64,000 nucleotides of DNA. Source: Pseudoscleropodium purum. Its lineage: Eukaryota; Streptophyta; Bryopsida; Hypnales; Brachytheciaceae. The notes beneath the pieces were generated by a model. It ran no database searches. It was not told the DNA's origin and was given only the letters and a program-made list of their open reading frames with translations. How positions within the stretch are numbered: the first letter of the stretch is position 1; each line of letters begins with the position of its first letter. Positions 27,901-41,264 of the stretch are shown piece after piece. The stretch spans positions 19,845,611 to 19,909,610 of the forward strand of contig OZ017801.1 of the NCBI GenBank assembly GCA_963969395.1. Direction: 5' to 3'. The translations under genes and the position numbers were made by a program.

Positions 27901-30900
27901 CATTAAGCATAACACTGACGTCGTCCATGCCATCACTCCCCATGGGAACCCAGCCATCGTCCCCGAAACCATTAACAGCATCGTTAAAGCCCCTGCATAT
28001 AGAAAACCTCGCAGGTGAAACCAAATGCAATCCCAGCCATGGATTTCTTAGAGGTGTCCGAGAATGCACCAGCATACAGTGAAATTACTGTATACTTGTA
28101 AAGACTTACTTGGCTAGGCGCTGGCTTAAAGTGCGAAGCACTGCAGGGTGTTGGCCATTTCGAATCGTGATCTCTCTATTTTCTTCTGCTGCTATGCGCC
28201 TCAAATATCGCAATGCCTTCATCAATTTCACAATTTATTTTAAAACCTTGATGCCTGCTTGAATGTAGTGACAGTATCATAAGCAAATATGAAGAAAATT
28301 ATGTGTACAGAATCTATCAGGAATTTCCCTACGTCGGAAGAAATTACTAGTGATGAAAAATACCGCAATTGTAGACTTCTGTGCAAGGGCAGCTGGAGAC
28401 TCGTAAAGGGGTCGTAACACCTCAGGCACACTCCAAGGCTTTAGGATGAGGCAAAGGAAAGCACAGACACAAACAACCAGTGTCAGAAACATACTACTCT
28501 TCACATTTTGAAATATGTCTATATATTGAGTAATTCGCATTCAGTCTCTGCTAGATACACTCTTCCATATCGAAAGCTAATATTCACGATGATATTATTT
28601 TTTTGTATCCTACAGAATCCTAGGTGCCCACACAAGTCGATAAAAAACAGCAGATTACTCTTCTCACACGCAAATTGGTCATCAATAATATGATCAACAC
28701 AGCAATTCATTCAAATAATGGGAAAGTGAACAGCTACCTCATATTCAACGTGATCAACAATATGAATGATACACCCTCCTCCTTCACACGGACGAATCAA
28801 GTACCCACTTGGAAACATTTCTGCTCTAACAAAAGATTGGACAGGTGGCATTGTTGGTCCATTTTGTTTCCCAGTAAGTGACCGCTCACAGATCTGCGCA
28901 AAAAAGCTCGTTAGTCCTTCCTCAAATGAACCGGCAGTCAATTCCAGGCACAAAAATCCAACAGAAGATGAACAGCGATTCGTAAATGATTCGTAACTGC
29001 AATAATGTGGCTAGAGAAACAGAACAAGAATGATGTTGTGCAGCAACTCACCACCAAGTTTCCGTCATCCAGGATAGTAGTGTATCTAAGCGTGCAAAAA
29101 TCCCGAGCAGGAGCCAAAGTTGTAGGAGCGTACATCTGCCACAATATCCATTACGCATCAAGATTGCCCAACGTATTTCTCATGAAATTAGGCGAGACCA
29201 ACCATAAAGAGAAATAGACTCAGCTTCCAGCTTTTAAACGTGTAGAAACTGACGATATCCTATCCTTCAGATAATTAGAGGAGAGGATTAGATGTCTCAG
29301 TCATGAGATCTCTGCAGTCATTCAGTGTTTCACAAAGAGGTAAGTAAGGGAAAGTAAGAATGACAAATATTTCATGTACCTGGGTGTACAAAAGCTCTAT
29401 GGTGCCCCCATTTCCTGTAGGAAGGGCTCCAAGAACCTCCATTCGGCGGCAATCTTGGGACCAACCGGGACGATCTTTCAGGATCTCAGCAACCTTAGTA
29501 ACATCGAGCGCCACAAGGCCACAGGCTCGAGCGGCTATGCCCACACAACCATGGGATATAGCTATGATGCCAATGGCATCCGGACCAGGCTGCATTTCAT
29601 GAGGGAAGTATCAGTAATGAGCGTTGCAACCAATTCAAGTACCAACTTGATCTCCTTCACAGCCCAAAAGTCAGTATCGATTCCGTGTCAGCTTAAGTGT
29701 CAGTCCTCGTTAGCTCCAGTCCAACATCTAATTACTTATCTGCATAACTGATTCATGGAACTACATTACTTCGAGTTGAAAATTATTATAATATTTACGT
29801 GTGATGGTACAAATATTTCAGAAATCTACAGACTGAGAAAGTACAACAGGTTCAAATTCCTGCTGTCAGAATTCGTCCGTGATGATGGTTCAGGAAGTGT
29901 GACGTTTGTACCTTCATACCAGGTAACTGTATCCAATCCACTGCGGTTCCTGTTGCCTTTCCCAGAAAATCCGTTAGTGCCTCTTCCGCGATAGAAATTA
30001 ATCTGGAAACATAAGCGTCGCGTCAGGGTAGCGGAGTGCTATTTGGTGGATATGTCTCAATCAGTCAGACATGAACCAATAGAAAAAAATCAATCGATAC
30101 ATCAACATGGTCAGTTGTCCGATTCAGTCTCCAGTCATGGATATAAAAGGAAAAGCGTAACACAGGACTCAAAAGTCCTAGAATAAACACTGGTAATCAG
30201 GACACTACAAGTCGAAATAATTCTAGCAGAAATACTAAGTTCATTTAGAAAGGCGCATGCTTTTAAAATGTGTATTACCCAGCAGGGCTACCATCCGGAG
30301 GAGAGTTCTCTGGAGTGGGGTGCTGAGGAAGTCCACCAGTAACAGCAGAATCGCAGCTGGTATCTGTGGAGGCCACACCAGCCTGCCCATCTAATTTAAC
30401 AAAGATACCACCTTGTGTACAACTTCAAGCTCTATCACTAAACACAGTTCCGTCTAGATTGCCCTCCCATTCCTACATAAAAATGCAGGTATAATGATCC
30501 ACAAATTCCAGCTCTTGACTATGCTGACTCTTCTGATAATGGTCTCCAACTTGCATAAGATTTTGTAGATTACAACAAACATAGAGACTCACCTGCGCAG
30601 AAAGACGACGTTTGCCATCAGGTAAGGGCAGGTTAGGTAGCTGCTGGCGTAACGCATGGTTATCGAGGGTAAGTTGCGAAGTATGCTTCGCCAATCGCTC
30701 GTTCTCCTCCATTAGCAGTTTGTTCAACGCCGTGAGCTTTGCGTTGACACTGACCAGCCTTGTAGCTTCCTTCCGTTGCTTCTCCCGACAACTGAAACAA
30801 GTATTACAATGTCTTCCATCATTACTACCTCCTATAATATCATTTTTTCCCTTCTATAGCACATTTGCACAGACCACTCCGCCGATCTACTTAACAGTAG

Positions 30901-31334
30901 CAATGTAAAGCTTGCACAAGGAAATAGTAAAATGGCGAAGTTACGAGGCGGCATGACTTAACTTAGATTGAATGCAGTCTAGTCATGCAAATACTTTCTC
31001 ATTCAGTAGCCAAAAACTTATGTTCATCAATCCCCATTGAAGGATTTTAATAAACAGAGAAGTTAATGCCCTAAAGTTGCGTATGCGTAGAATTTCTTGG
31101 AATACAGGAGAATCTGAGCGATTCATACCGGCGGTTCTGAAACCAAACTTTGATTTGTTTGGGCTCGATATTCGCCAAGATCGGACTCTCCTTAATTAGT
31201 TGATGCCGCCGGATAGAGCTTGGTTTCGGGCATTCGTGATACACACGCTCCAATGCTTCCACTTGCTCATTAGTGTAACGCACATACTTACCAGAGGCAT
31301 CCATGCTCTTGTATTTATCAGAACCAGCCTGCAT
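24943..31334 (-). CDS. C3HDZ: Class III HD-Zip transcription factor
   Basis: Homologue of REVOLUTA/PHABULOSA-type regulators of meristem, organ polarity and vascular patterning. The 17 coding exons are 31334-31129, 30791-30593, 30382-30279, 30002-29912, 29589-29380, 29135-29052, 28893-28738, 28438-28364, 28216-28110, 27992-27803, 27611-27429, 26982-26908, 26664-26527, 26357-26050, 25747-25642, 25449-25300 and 25092-24943, in frame throughout, giving about 843 aa. The homeodomain is at residues 16-76, with KYVRYTNEQVEALERVYHEC and IKVWFQNRR/CREKQRKEA. The leucine zipper is at about 77-118. The START domain runs from about 168 to 385 (WIQLPGMK/PGPDAIGI, ACGLVALDVTKVAEILKDRP). A C-terminal MEKHLA domain ends AFLFMNWSFMT. 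A miR166-type site spans the exon 4/5 junction. The start is uncertain: the ATG at 31334 follows an in-frame stop, but CAG/GCTGG at 31329 could be an acceptor for an upstream first exon. Confidence 0.95.
29578..29920 (-). promoter_or_regulatory. miR165/166 target site split by an intron
   Basis: Exon 4 ends GGTATGAAG (29920-29912) and exon 5 begins CCTGGTCCGGAT (29589-29578). Splicing out the 322-bp intron creates GGTATGAAGCCTGGTCCGGA, nearly complementary to miR165/166. It encodes GMKPGPD in the START domain. The 5' end of the site departs slightly from the angiosperm form (GGGATGAAG). The intron position in the site is a conserved feature of the family. Confidence 0.92.
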
Positions 31335-33700
31335 GCAATAAAGCAGATCAGTTCAAACGTGCTCAAGTATTCCCATTTACAGTGGTTACAGGAAGTGGAC
31401 ATTAATCGTGGAATGCCGTAATGGCAGCAGAAGAAACATCTCCATGTACTTCGCTGAAATTTAAATGATATATCTGACCAGCTTCAGTTCCTATGGCACT
31501 CCGAAAGGCTTTTCCCAATGAACTTCAGAAAAGTTTAAAGCAGTTAACATAACCTACACGATACGTTTCGCACAGCACGTTATCAAAAGTATCAGAGCAA
31601 ACGAATCCGAATACTGGGAAAAAAGAAGGTTAGTTCGTTGATTTCGCAATCCATATCAACCAGAAGCTCAGATTGAAGATGTTCAGACACCGTTCTACGG
31701 ACTGCACTCTCTAAAAGTGTAGCTGCCTCCACGAAGCTTAAACTCTTCAGACCCTGGACAGTTCAAAATTGAATGTCCAGCGTGAAGCCAAAATCTTGCA
31801 AATTCCATTAAAAAGGTGGCTATTGTTGTCATGGAGTACAAGTGAGTTTCACCGGATGCTTGAGTTTCACCGGATGCTTGAAGACTACAACAAATAGCTG
31901 ATCTTCTTTAAATCCTACGAAAGATCAAGAGAGCAGAATCCAAGGATCGAGAAAAGCTAACGTTAAATCAGGACTTATCACACCTACACATTACCGGTAC
32001 CGCTGAAAGTAAATCTAAACATAGACCAAACTACCATTCTACTGGACCACATTTTGTAGATGCTAATCAAGCACCCCTTGACCCTTTGGCTTTAAAAGTT
32101 GGACAGGAGCACGGCACCACTACAATCCCGTTCAAAACGAGCACAAAACTTTAGGCTCATAACTCCGGCATTTCATGTGCACGGAACTCGCGAATGTAGG
32201 AGAACGACGTAGAGGAAAATCTTGCCTCCCACCCGGAAATGCATCACATTGTCACCGTCTGTACCTGTCTGTCTGTACACTACCTTTTCCATGCTTGAGT
32301 CGAAGGTCTCAAAATCGTTCTCCATGTGAAACATCGGAGCAGGCATTATCTGCTGGCTCGCCGGATCTCGCAGTCAAGTCTTTCCCTCACATTATCTGCG
32401 GAGCTGGAAAACCTTCACACTCACTCCTGCCACTGCTCCCAAACAAGGTTCGTCCGGCTTCAAAAAGCTAGAACAAGAACGAAAGAGCACTACAGAAATG
32501 TGCTCCGAACCCTTTTTTTACCAGTGTAGTGTCCCGCTAGAACTTGCAAGGGTTTTGACTTATCACACAACCTCAAAAACAGCGGATCGTAGGCCTCGCA
32601 CACAAGCGCTTCTTGACTGGAGAGGGAAGAAGTCAAACGGCGCTTCAATTCTCAGCAGATCGACAAAAGTTTTCAAATGGCCTTAGCCAGCTATGGCCAT
32701 CCCTTCCCCGATATCGAAAATAACTGATCCGCCTACTTAACACTAGATGAAGCCTTCTAGCTCCGTAGCTGCAGCTCAGGACAACAACGAGCCAGTTTCC
32801 AGAAACAGAGAGCTGCGTTGTACGAAATGAAGCTAAGAGCCGGTCATCGCCTCAACGAATTCGCACAATAGGCTTAACAGTTAGTACTCAAGGCCCATTC
32901 GCAACTCGTGTTGCACTCGTAGCCCTCCAAGCCTTGAACACTAACCACTTACACCTACAAAACCCTCACCGTCACACTGCCGGCTCCCTTCTCTTTTCTC
33001 GTGTCTCCCTTCCGTCTCTCTCACTCACTCTCACTCTCTCTCTCTCCCACCTCTCACTCACCTCACCTCAAGATAAAAGAACTCCGACGCTCTCACTCGT
33101 CACTCACTTCCTGCAAAAAAAAACGAAAAAGAGAGAATATGCGCGTAACGAAAAGATGCGATGACGGCGCCAGGATACAGCGGCCGCAGGAGGAGCAGCA
33201 GCAGCAGCAACTACAAACTATGGATACTACGACGCTGCTGTACAATACGACTCTGCTATGCATGAACAGTGAAATCAACAAGCGCAAAGCACAATAAGTA
33301 GCAGTAGAAAAGGGAGACGAAGTTGCATACAAAGCGGCCCTTGCCCGCCCCGCCCCGCCCCGCCAGTCCGCGCGCGCGCTGTGCTCTGTGTGTCTGTCTC
33401 TCTCCCACCTGGAGTTGCGGGGAGTTTACTTACCACGGCATGTTACTGCGGGCGGTGGACACAGTCTGCCCCCGCGCGTCTGGTTGGCCCAGAAAGGGGA
33501 GAGTACAAACGAAAGCCTGCGGCGCCTGCACCTGGACGGACGCTCCTGCTTGGTGGAGGATAGGCCGCTGACTGACGGCGTTAACGCCGTCGACAGACGC
33601 GGACGGCAGTCCGTCATTCCGTGATGGTGGCCCTTGGGGGAGTGGAGTGGAGTGGAGTGTGGTGGGGCGGGGCGTCCTCCTGCATGCGCCTTGTTGCCCA
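31335..33700 (-). promoter_or_regulatory. Long leader/promoter region of HD-Zip III
   Basis: This 2.4-kb stretch upstream of the first HD-Zip exon is clearly less AT-rich than the flanking intergenic DNA. It contains a CT-rich tract (33006-33065, GA-rich on the sense strand), CCCCG repeats (33344-33362) and a GGAGT repeat (33640-33658). It most likely comprises a long 5' leader, perhaps with introns, plus promoter. An 18-bp direct duplication TGAGTTTCACCGGATGCT lies at 31843-31878. No protein-coding exon could be supported. Confidence 0.45.
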
Positions 33701-35914
33701 CCTCTCCTTTTCTGTACCTCCAACCGGTGCTCTTTCTAAGTATTTTAAAACTTCTGGGTAGTGGAGACAACAAATTTCATCAAGTACATTGGTTCAAGGT
33801 GAACATGCCCATTAGCAAGCATATTTTCTATCTGGGTAACTTGGAGAAGCTGAGATAGAAAAGTTTGCAAGGAAGTCATTTGCAAGTAGAAGGACGATGT
33901 TCTAACAGAAAATTATTTTTTTATGATTTTTCAAAGTTTGTTGGGAGTAGATTGATAAAGTGTGGGTAGATCCATACTAAACCACATGTTGACGTGCCCT
34001 CTCCCCAAGTGTATTGTCATTATGCTAAGGATTGCTAAGATTATGGTAATAAATGGGCATGACACAAATGGGAAGGTCAAGTAGATGTTGAAATTGGGTG
34101 ACTAGATTGTTCTACCTTATTTATTACTAGTAGTGAAGGTGCAAAGTAGTATCAATGTAAAGGTAGCACTATTCACTAATATTTCAACTTTACACTAATT
34201 TAAAACATTGTGATTTTAGTAGCTTAGAGCATTGACTATACAACTATTACTTGGTTTGGTAATGATATTGTATTGTTGAATTTGAACATGAAGATCTTTT
34301 TATGGCAATTTAGATTTATCTTCTCTTGCACAACATTTGAGCAAAGTATGACAATTTGGAATTAGGCTCTACATTTAAAGATTTGATGAAGACACTTGTT
34401 ATTCTTGCATGAAAAGTACAAAAGGTTTCATTTGAAGTCTCTTGAAATAAATGAGATTATAGAACCCAAATAAGGAAAATTGAATATGCTAAATATGCTT
34501 TGAATGCCAATTCACATAATATGGCTAGTGGAGTTACTAGTAGAACCTTTGATTACTAATTTTGACTATAGATGCCTTTAGCATCACATGCACTATGTAG
34601 ATAAATTTGTGTAATCATATTTGAATAGAAATAGTTTTCTTTGACATATTTATATTTTAGCAATTGGATAAAATGACTTCTTGTAATTATTGTTGTTTGC
34701 AATGCTTACATCTTCGATGAACTTATACTGAACTATTATTTGCATTCCAAGAAGCCATTCCAAGATTGATTGATTGAATAATTGCATTTTTTTTCTACAT
34801 AGTCTAGTATGATAGGTTTACAAACAATGTTTTTGATTTCATTTTTGTAGGGCATTACATAATGCACTTGCATTAGAACCAATAAGCTTTTATATCCATA
34901 GATATGGATGAAAGATGCATAGTGGGAATGAAAGTTTATCCATCTACAAATGTATACATTCATCCAAGATGGAGTAATACTATTTATAAAAATTATGATA
35001 ATTAAGCAATTTCATCTATAAAAAAATGGGAAATATAATTCCAAATATTTCCTAAAAAAATTGTATTGTTTTGAAGAATCTTTTGCTCTCCACCTCTCCA
35101 AAAGGTGCTTTTATCTAGAAATAGTATTAAGAAAAACAAACAACTAATTCAAAGTTAAAAGGTAGAATTGAAAACAAATAAATAAAATAGTTGCAATTCA
35201 AAACCATCAACAAAAAACAAAGAAAAAAACATATAAAATTTCTATTTAGAATAAAAAAGTAGAAAAATGAACGGCCTTGATACTTCAAAAACCAATTCAA
35301 TGTCGGAATTGAAGGAAAATAGCTAATAAAATTCCAAAAAAATATCCCCAATACTACCTAGAACAAATGAATGTGTTTGTTGAAATGGGGCGATCAATTT
35401 ATCCTAGAGAGTATGACTACCCTAGCTACCCCCTAAAGGCCCAAGGTCTTTATGGGTTTGAAAACATCATTACTTTTGAAGTGATATAGATGTAAATGTC
35501 ACTAAGATACAAAAATCCCAACAATACAATCTTGTAGTGTATGTGTTGTAGATGATGTGAATCAAATTTGAAGTCATTTGGCCACATAGATTGCAAGATT
35601 ATAATGTTTTAGTGGTGAAAAAGGATGTTGAAATTTTCCCAACATCACATTTTGAGGTGAAATTTGATTTCAAAACCTACTCAAATGAAAAAACTTAAAG
35701 ATATGGTGTTTAAAAATAAAATAAAACTTGAAGCTACGAAGTGATTCAAAACCAACATACAAACACATTGGTGAAAAAAATATCATTAAATTGTTTCATT
35801 GCGTTTGCAAAATGTCTTTGAAATGTCAAAAAATTACAAGAAAAGTTGCAAAAAACACATTTGAGGTTGAACCTCTTCCTCCTAAAACAATTCTCAGTCA
35901 TTCATAGCTTGTTT
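33701..35914. other. AT-rich intergenic, no gene seen
   Basis: Start of the long AT-rich half of the window. I recognise no gene, RNA or bounded element here. Confidence 0.5.
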
Positions 35915-36420
35915 GGATTGATATGAAATTTTAGCCATACAAACTAGACTAGTATGCAATGCTTTCTCAAAAAAATTATTGGAAATGGACACTGAGAAGA
36001 AACAAGCCGTTGAAGTTCACTGTAATCCAAAATGTTTGGGATTTTGAACTTCGAATTGCTTCCAAACGTTCAAATCAACTTGAATTGACATGAAATTTTA
36101 CCACAAAAACTAGACTCCAAGGTAAACATAACCCAACAAATTCTATTGAAAAAGAACATTGGATGAAGGAGATACAAGCCTCCAAACTAGTAGCCATCAA
36201 ATGCAGTTTGGTGGACTCCAATTGAACCTGTGAACTTCGATTGGCTTACAAAAAATTAATACATCTCATATTGATCTGAAAATTTTACCACACAAACTAG
36301 CAGAGAGAGAGCGCACGTTTGGCATCAAATTTTATTGAATTTGAACGTCGGATGCAAAAGTTACAACACTTTGAATTGGACTTGAAACTATGTGGAAACA
36401 CTTTTGATCCGGTGGGAAGA
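35915..36420 (+). repeat. Three diverged tandem repeats of about 175 bp
   Basis: The phrase TGA.(A/C)TGAAA.TTTTA.CA.A.AAACTAG recurs at about 35917, 36087 and 36268, and AACTTCGA.T.GCTT.CAAA recurs at about 36045 and 36234. The spacing of 170-181 bp marks a short, degenerate satellite-like array. Confidence 0.65.
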
Positions 36421-39144
36421 TTATGCGCTAAGCCCCGCCTAATCCAAGCCCTTTGAACTAGTCCTTGAATTATTGCCCACTTAAAAAATGGAATTATTAG
36501 TAAGACCTTGAATTATCTCGCTAAGATTCCCCCTTTTATTGTGCACACATGCTTGTCCTTTTATCCACCACCCCACCAAGCTATTTATTATTCCCAACCG
36601 AAGTCTGGAGATATTAGTGGCCCCTGAGAAAGGGCGAATCTTGGTTGGCAAGGATTTTTTTTTTCCACTAATAAGCTTAGAGCTCATTAAAAGTGTATTT
36701 TTTGTTTTTTTGAGGGTTAATTAAAAAGGTTAAATTCCACATTGGGTGGAAGGGGGTTTAATTTCCCCCCCAGCCACTAAAGATGCTCTCAAGCAATCGT
36801 GGACCTTTGTCTAAAAATTCATGGATAGCTACAATTTAGCTGATTTTGGATTGATTTGGAACGTTAAATTTGGTACAAATCAGTGTCCTAGGGTTATGGA
36901 GAGGGAGCCCATTGGTTGCTAGTTTAGTAGCGTTTTTACCAAGTTATTAGTGCCGGGGGGGCATCTGGGCTTTGGTTGGTTCCTGAAAACCTGAAAAGCT
37001 TAAAAAGCCTTTTCAGGTCTTTTTTAGAAAACACAGATGGAGCAAATTCATTGGGCAGAGCAGGACCAAAAATGAAGGAGCTGCTCCAACAGAAAGGGGG
37101 AGTTTGTCGTTGGAGATATTTTTTGAGTTTTTTTACCAGCTATAATTTTCCTTTAATTTTCACCTGTTCCACGCCCCCACAAAGGGGTGAAAATGCAGGA
37201 TTTTTTTAATTTTTCACTTGAATTCTTTTTTGCAAATTTTGAATTCATATTTGCAATCATAGACCCAAATTCAAATTTTGAGGGGTTTGGAACATACTCT
37301 AGACATAGCTCAAACTAGGGGGGCTTTTATTTACTTTTATCCCCAATGAACCCCAAAATAACCCTGTTGAGCGCACTTCGTGGGCAGGATTCAGTATCTT
37401 GCATTTTTTTATTACAATAGTGTGTCATTGCCATAGCCAAAATAAAATAATAATAATAATAATAATAAAAGCAATTTTTGAAAAAAAATTAATTTATAAA
37501 AACTTCAAAATTTAGTATTTTTTCTTCTACAAGTCAAAACACCATGAATCAAAGCTTGTACACTCCTCCTCACAAAGAGCTTTTTGACAATACCGAGGAT
37601 GCAACGGGAAGACTCATAGTTTTGGAGATCTCAAAATAACAAACAAAATAAACTAAGGTATGGATATGGAATCTAGTTTTCAAGTATTGAGTTTGTGTTT
37701 TTAAAAAAAAAATTTAATTCCAAATAGCAATTTAGTAGATATTTCATCGAGGGGTTCAAAGTGCAACCAAATTTTTTTCCCTAATTCCACCAACTGACAA
37801 TGAACTAATTGGCAACTCTCCTTGAACATTGAAATTTTGCAACTCCTTTCACATTCAGTTGATATAAAATATTTGGTTTAGATCAATAAGGTAGGAACAT
37901 CCATAACCATTAGTGCACCAATACTTTGACAGTAGAGTTCTCAAAGGTACCTTGAAATCATCTTCAAAGTACCTCTAAACCATCTCCATACTTTATTGTG
38001 GTTGGTGGACTTTAAATTCTTTAGCTTTTGGTGCTAGAATCAAAGTAGATTTAGTAGAGTGTAGTTATGGGTGCTTGAGGGAGTTCTGCTTTGAAAATTC
38101 ATAGAAATTAAATGCCTAATACCGATTTTTTTTCTAAAAATTCATGATTTTCAATTGCCAATATCGAAAAAATATTTTTCCTAAAAAAAAATGTCTCCAA
38201 CTATGTTGATTTACTTAAATTGTCGGTTATGGGTGTTCCTACTTTAATTTCTTTTGTTTTTCAAGGTGACATGTATTTTCAAATGCAAATAGGTGAGAGA
38301 AGTTATTCAATTTTGATCATCCATCATTCAATCATCCATGATATTGCCTAAAAATAATAAAATTCATTCAAACATTGATAAATTTCATTTGATGCTTTTA
38401 GTGATTTCATCTCCTTTTGTTTTTCTCTAGTGTAAAGGGAGCCAAATTAATTGTCAAGTACGATTATGGTAAAATTTCACCAAGAAAAATTTTACTAGCT
38501 TAGAATTAAAAAACATGATTTACTTTAAGGAATGGTTGTTGCAAATGAATTAGAATTAATTGTTGTAAATCTCCATGTAGGATTTGCAAGTGATCAATCT
38601 AAGTATATAATATTGAATAATGTGAAATCAATCCTATTCTTGCAACATGAGTGGATGTTAAAAATCTTGCATTGCATGAATATGGTATAAGACTCGTTGC
38701 ATTCAAAGCCTAAAAAAATATCTACAAACCACAATGTGCCCTAGTAATATGCTAATAATACTGTAATTGTTGGTTAGGATTGATAGAAAATGTCCCCTAA
38801 AACAAATTTTGGAATTGTTTGAATATTAATTTTTTCAAAAGAAAATTGTATTGAAAAAATGAATCTTTCTATTCTCAAGCATGTATTGCATTACATTTTT
38901 CAATTTTCATTGATTATTTAACAAAGAATGACAACTAAGACCACTAGATAAAATACTCTAAAATGCCTAAATATGTTTAAGTTTATAAAAATATAATTGT
39001 ACTATTCATTTATAGTGTATGCAGTGGAATTCACACTTTTTGTATTTAGATATTAAAATAGATATGTTTCTAATCTTTGAAAATGTACACGAATTTAGTA
39101 AAATAGTATGTATGTTTGCAATGTGTCATTAAAAATTCAATTTG
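36421..39144. other. AT-rich intergenic with short patches of higher GC
   Basis: It includes an (AAT)n microsatellite (37446-37469) and less AT-rich patches at about 36420-36800 and 36880-37380 that suggest older insertions, whose ends I could not define. No coding exon was recognised. Confidence 0.5.
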
Positions 39145-40063
39145 TTAATCTCTAAAGTTCCTTGACTATGTTTTCACAAGAAACGCTCCAAAACTGCCAT
39201 TTCTTATAGAAGTTTCAAAATTTTCAAAAAAAACATTTTTGGACACATGTAGCTATAGGATCTTGTAGTAAACTAGTTTTAAAAGATGTGGTAAAAATCT
39301 CAAAAATTTCCATCCTATAGATTGCAAGATATTAGCATTTGAAGTGACAAAAATCATTTTTTTGTCCATACCAAAAACTAGACAGTTGAACTTCATAAGG
39401 TCACATTTGTATGAAAAAATGTTCAAAATGATTGAAAATCTTTGGATTCATTCTTCAAGGCATGATGGCTACATGCTTGAAAAGTTTAGATCATTTGAAA
39501 TTGTACAACATATAGGAAAAAAATAGTAAGTAGAAAGATGTAGAAAATGGTTCAAGATACTAAATTATTAACAATTTATTTATAGAATTGCAAAATGCCA
39601 ATCCCAATGGTTGTAATGTTGTAATAAACAATCTTCACCTAATTTTTTTAATTTTTTCCAAAAATATTGAAAATTGAGTTTAATAAAGAACTTCAAAATT
39701 TATTTCAGGGTAGAGAATCCATAACTGCCAGCAAACTAAAATGCCTCATAACTTTTGACTCATTGATTAAAATGGAATGATTCAAAGCTTTTTAAGTATA
39801 TATAAATCTAGAAAATCAATTTCAAATTTGGATTTTGAAAAAAATGATTTTTTCAAATCTACTTGGACTGCCTAAGTTGAATATTAGGCTATAACTTTTG
39901 ACTTATATTTTTAAATGCCCTGAAATTTAATGCATGTAAAAGATATTCCTCGTCCACACCTTCTATCAAAATTTGGGTCAAAAACATGGAAATATTTAGT
40001 CACACACACTTGCCCAAAATTTCTATGTTGCTAAGAAACGCAGTTTGGTCCTTTAGGGGTTAA
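39145..40063 (+). mobile_element. TTAA-flanked CCCCTAAA element, copy 1 (919 bp)
   Basis: Bounded by TTAATCTCTAAAG on the left and CTTTAGGGGTTAA on the right. Its left interior contains TTGACTATGTTTTCAC, ACGCTCCAAAACTGCCATTT and GATTGCAAGATATTAGCATT. Its right interior ends AAACGCAGTTTGG. Length and landmarks match copies at 46002 and 55025. Short ORFs are present, but no transposase was recognised. The TTAA ends suggest a piggyBac-type non-autonomous element. Confidence 0.75.
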
Positions 40064-40798
40064 CATTCTATTATTAGAATGAAGCAATTCATTTTGATAG
40101 TTTGATCAATTATTGAAACTCAAGGTCTATTTTCACAAAAAGTTCATATGGATTCATCTTTTAAAAAACTTGCAATATATGAGGCAGCTAGTAGCATATG
40201 TTTTAGTACCAAACTCCATCATTTTGATATAATTAACCCCTAAATGAATTTGACTATGTTTTCACCAAAAACGCTCCAAAACTGCCATTTCTATTGCAAG
40301 TACCAAATTTTTGAAAAAAATATTTTTGGACCTATGTAATCATATGATCTTCTAGTATAATAGTTTGAAAAGTCGTACCAAAAGTTTCAAAATTTTCCAC
40401 CATGTAGATTGCAAGATATTAGCATTTGAAGTATCATAAGTCCTTTTTGGGGCCCTACAAAAATTCGGGTAGTTGCACTTTGTAAGGCCACATTTGTATG
40501 AAAAAATGTCCAAAATGGTGGTTATTCTTCAAATTCATTCTTCAAGTCAAGTTGGCTACATTCTTGAAAAATTTCAGATCATTTGGAATTGTACAACATA
40601 TAGGAAAAAAATAGTAAGTAGAAAGCAAGAGAGAATGATTCAAAATACTAAATTGTTAACAATTTATTTAGGGAATTGAAAAATGTCAATCCCAATGGTT
40701 GTATTGTTGTAATACAAAATCTACACTTAGCTTTTCTATTTTTTCCAAAAATATTGAAAATTGAGTTAAATAAAGGACTTCAAAGTTTGTCTTAGAGT

Positions 40799-40994
40799 CA
40801 GGGTTGACAAATCAGTACGTCCGCCCCAAAATAGCGTCCGTAACCCGGACATCCGTCTTCACGGACGCCAGTGGACGCAGCGTCCCTCCCGCCATCGGAA
40901 GGTGGACGGGGCGAACGGGGCTTGACGGGTGGGGCGGACGGGTGGACGGACGCTGCGGACACAGCATCCGCGTCCGACCGTCCTGTCAACCCTA
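40799..40994. mobile_element. hAT-type MITE copy 2, nested, 8-bp TSD
   Basis: A 196-bp element begins CAGGGTTGACA and ends TGTCAACCCTA, flanked by a perfect 8-bp duplication CTTAGAGT (40791-40798 and 40995-41002). About 25 CpG dinucleotides can be counted by eye, mostly within CGTCC/GGACG words. It shares ends and compositional style with 272-491. It sits inside a TTAA element, so it inserted later. Confidence 0.88.
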
Positions 40995-41264
40995 CTTAGA
41001 GTAGAAACTCAATAATGACCTACAAACTCCAACAAACTAAAACTCCTCATAACTTTTGACTCATTGATCAAAATAGAATGATTAAAAGCTTTCCAAGCAT
41101 ATATGAGTCTAAATAACCAATTTCAAATTTTAATTTAAAAAAAAAATGATTTGTAAAGAAATTTTTTTCTTGTTCGAATTGCCCATTGAGCAATGAAAAG
41201 TACATATTATACAATAACTTTTTAAGCATGTAGTCAAAAGTTATGAAAATTTTCAAGACTTAAA

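Noticed and set aside
33001..33297. Ser/Leu-rich and Gln-rich plus-strand frames
   Set aside because: They are produced by the CT-rich tract and CAG repeats in the presumed HD-Zip leader and sit antisense to it.
36420..36790. Possible MITE ending in CAGCCACTAAAGATGCTCTC
   Set aside because: No matching inverted end or target duplication could be found on the left side.
36989..37026. 10-bp stem hairpin followed by a T run, like an intrinsic bacterial terminator
   Set aside because: The context is plant nuclear intergenic DNA with no gene ending there; likely chance.
39344..39526. 60-codon frame, similar to frames at 40473-40679 and 55595-55813
   Set aside because: The similarity arises because all lie in the same part of the TTAA repeat; the frames are short, differ in reading phase and end, and have no known domain.
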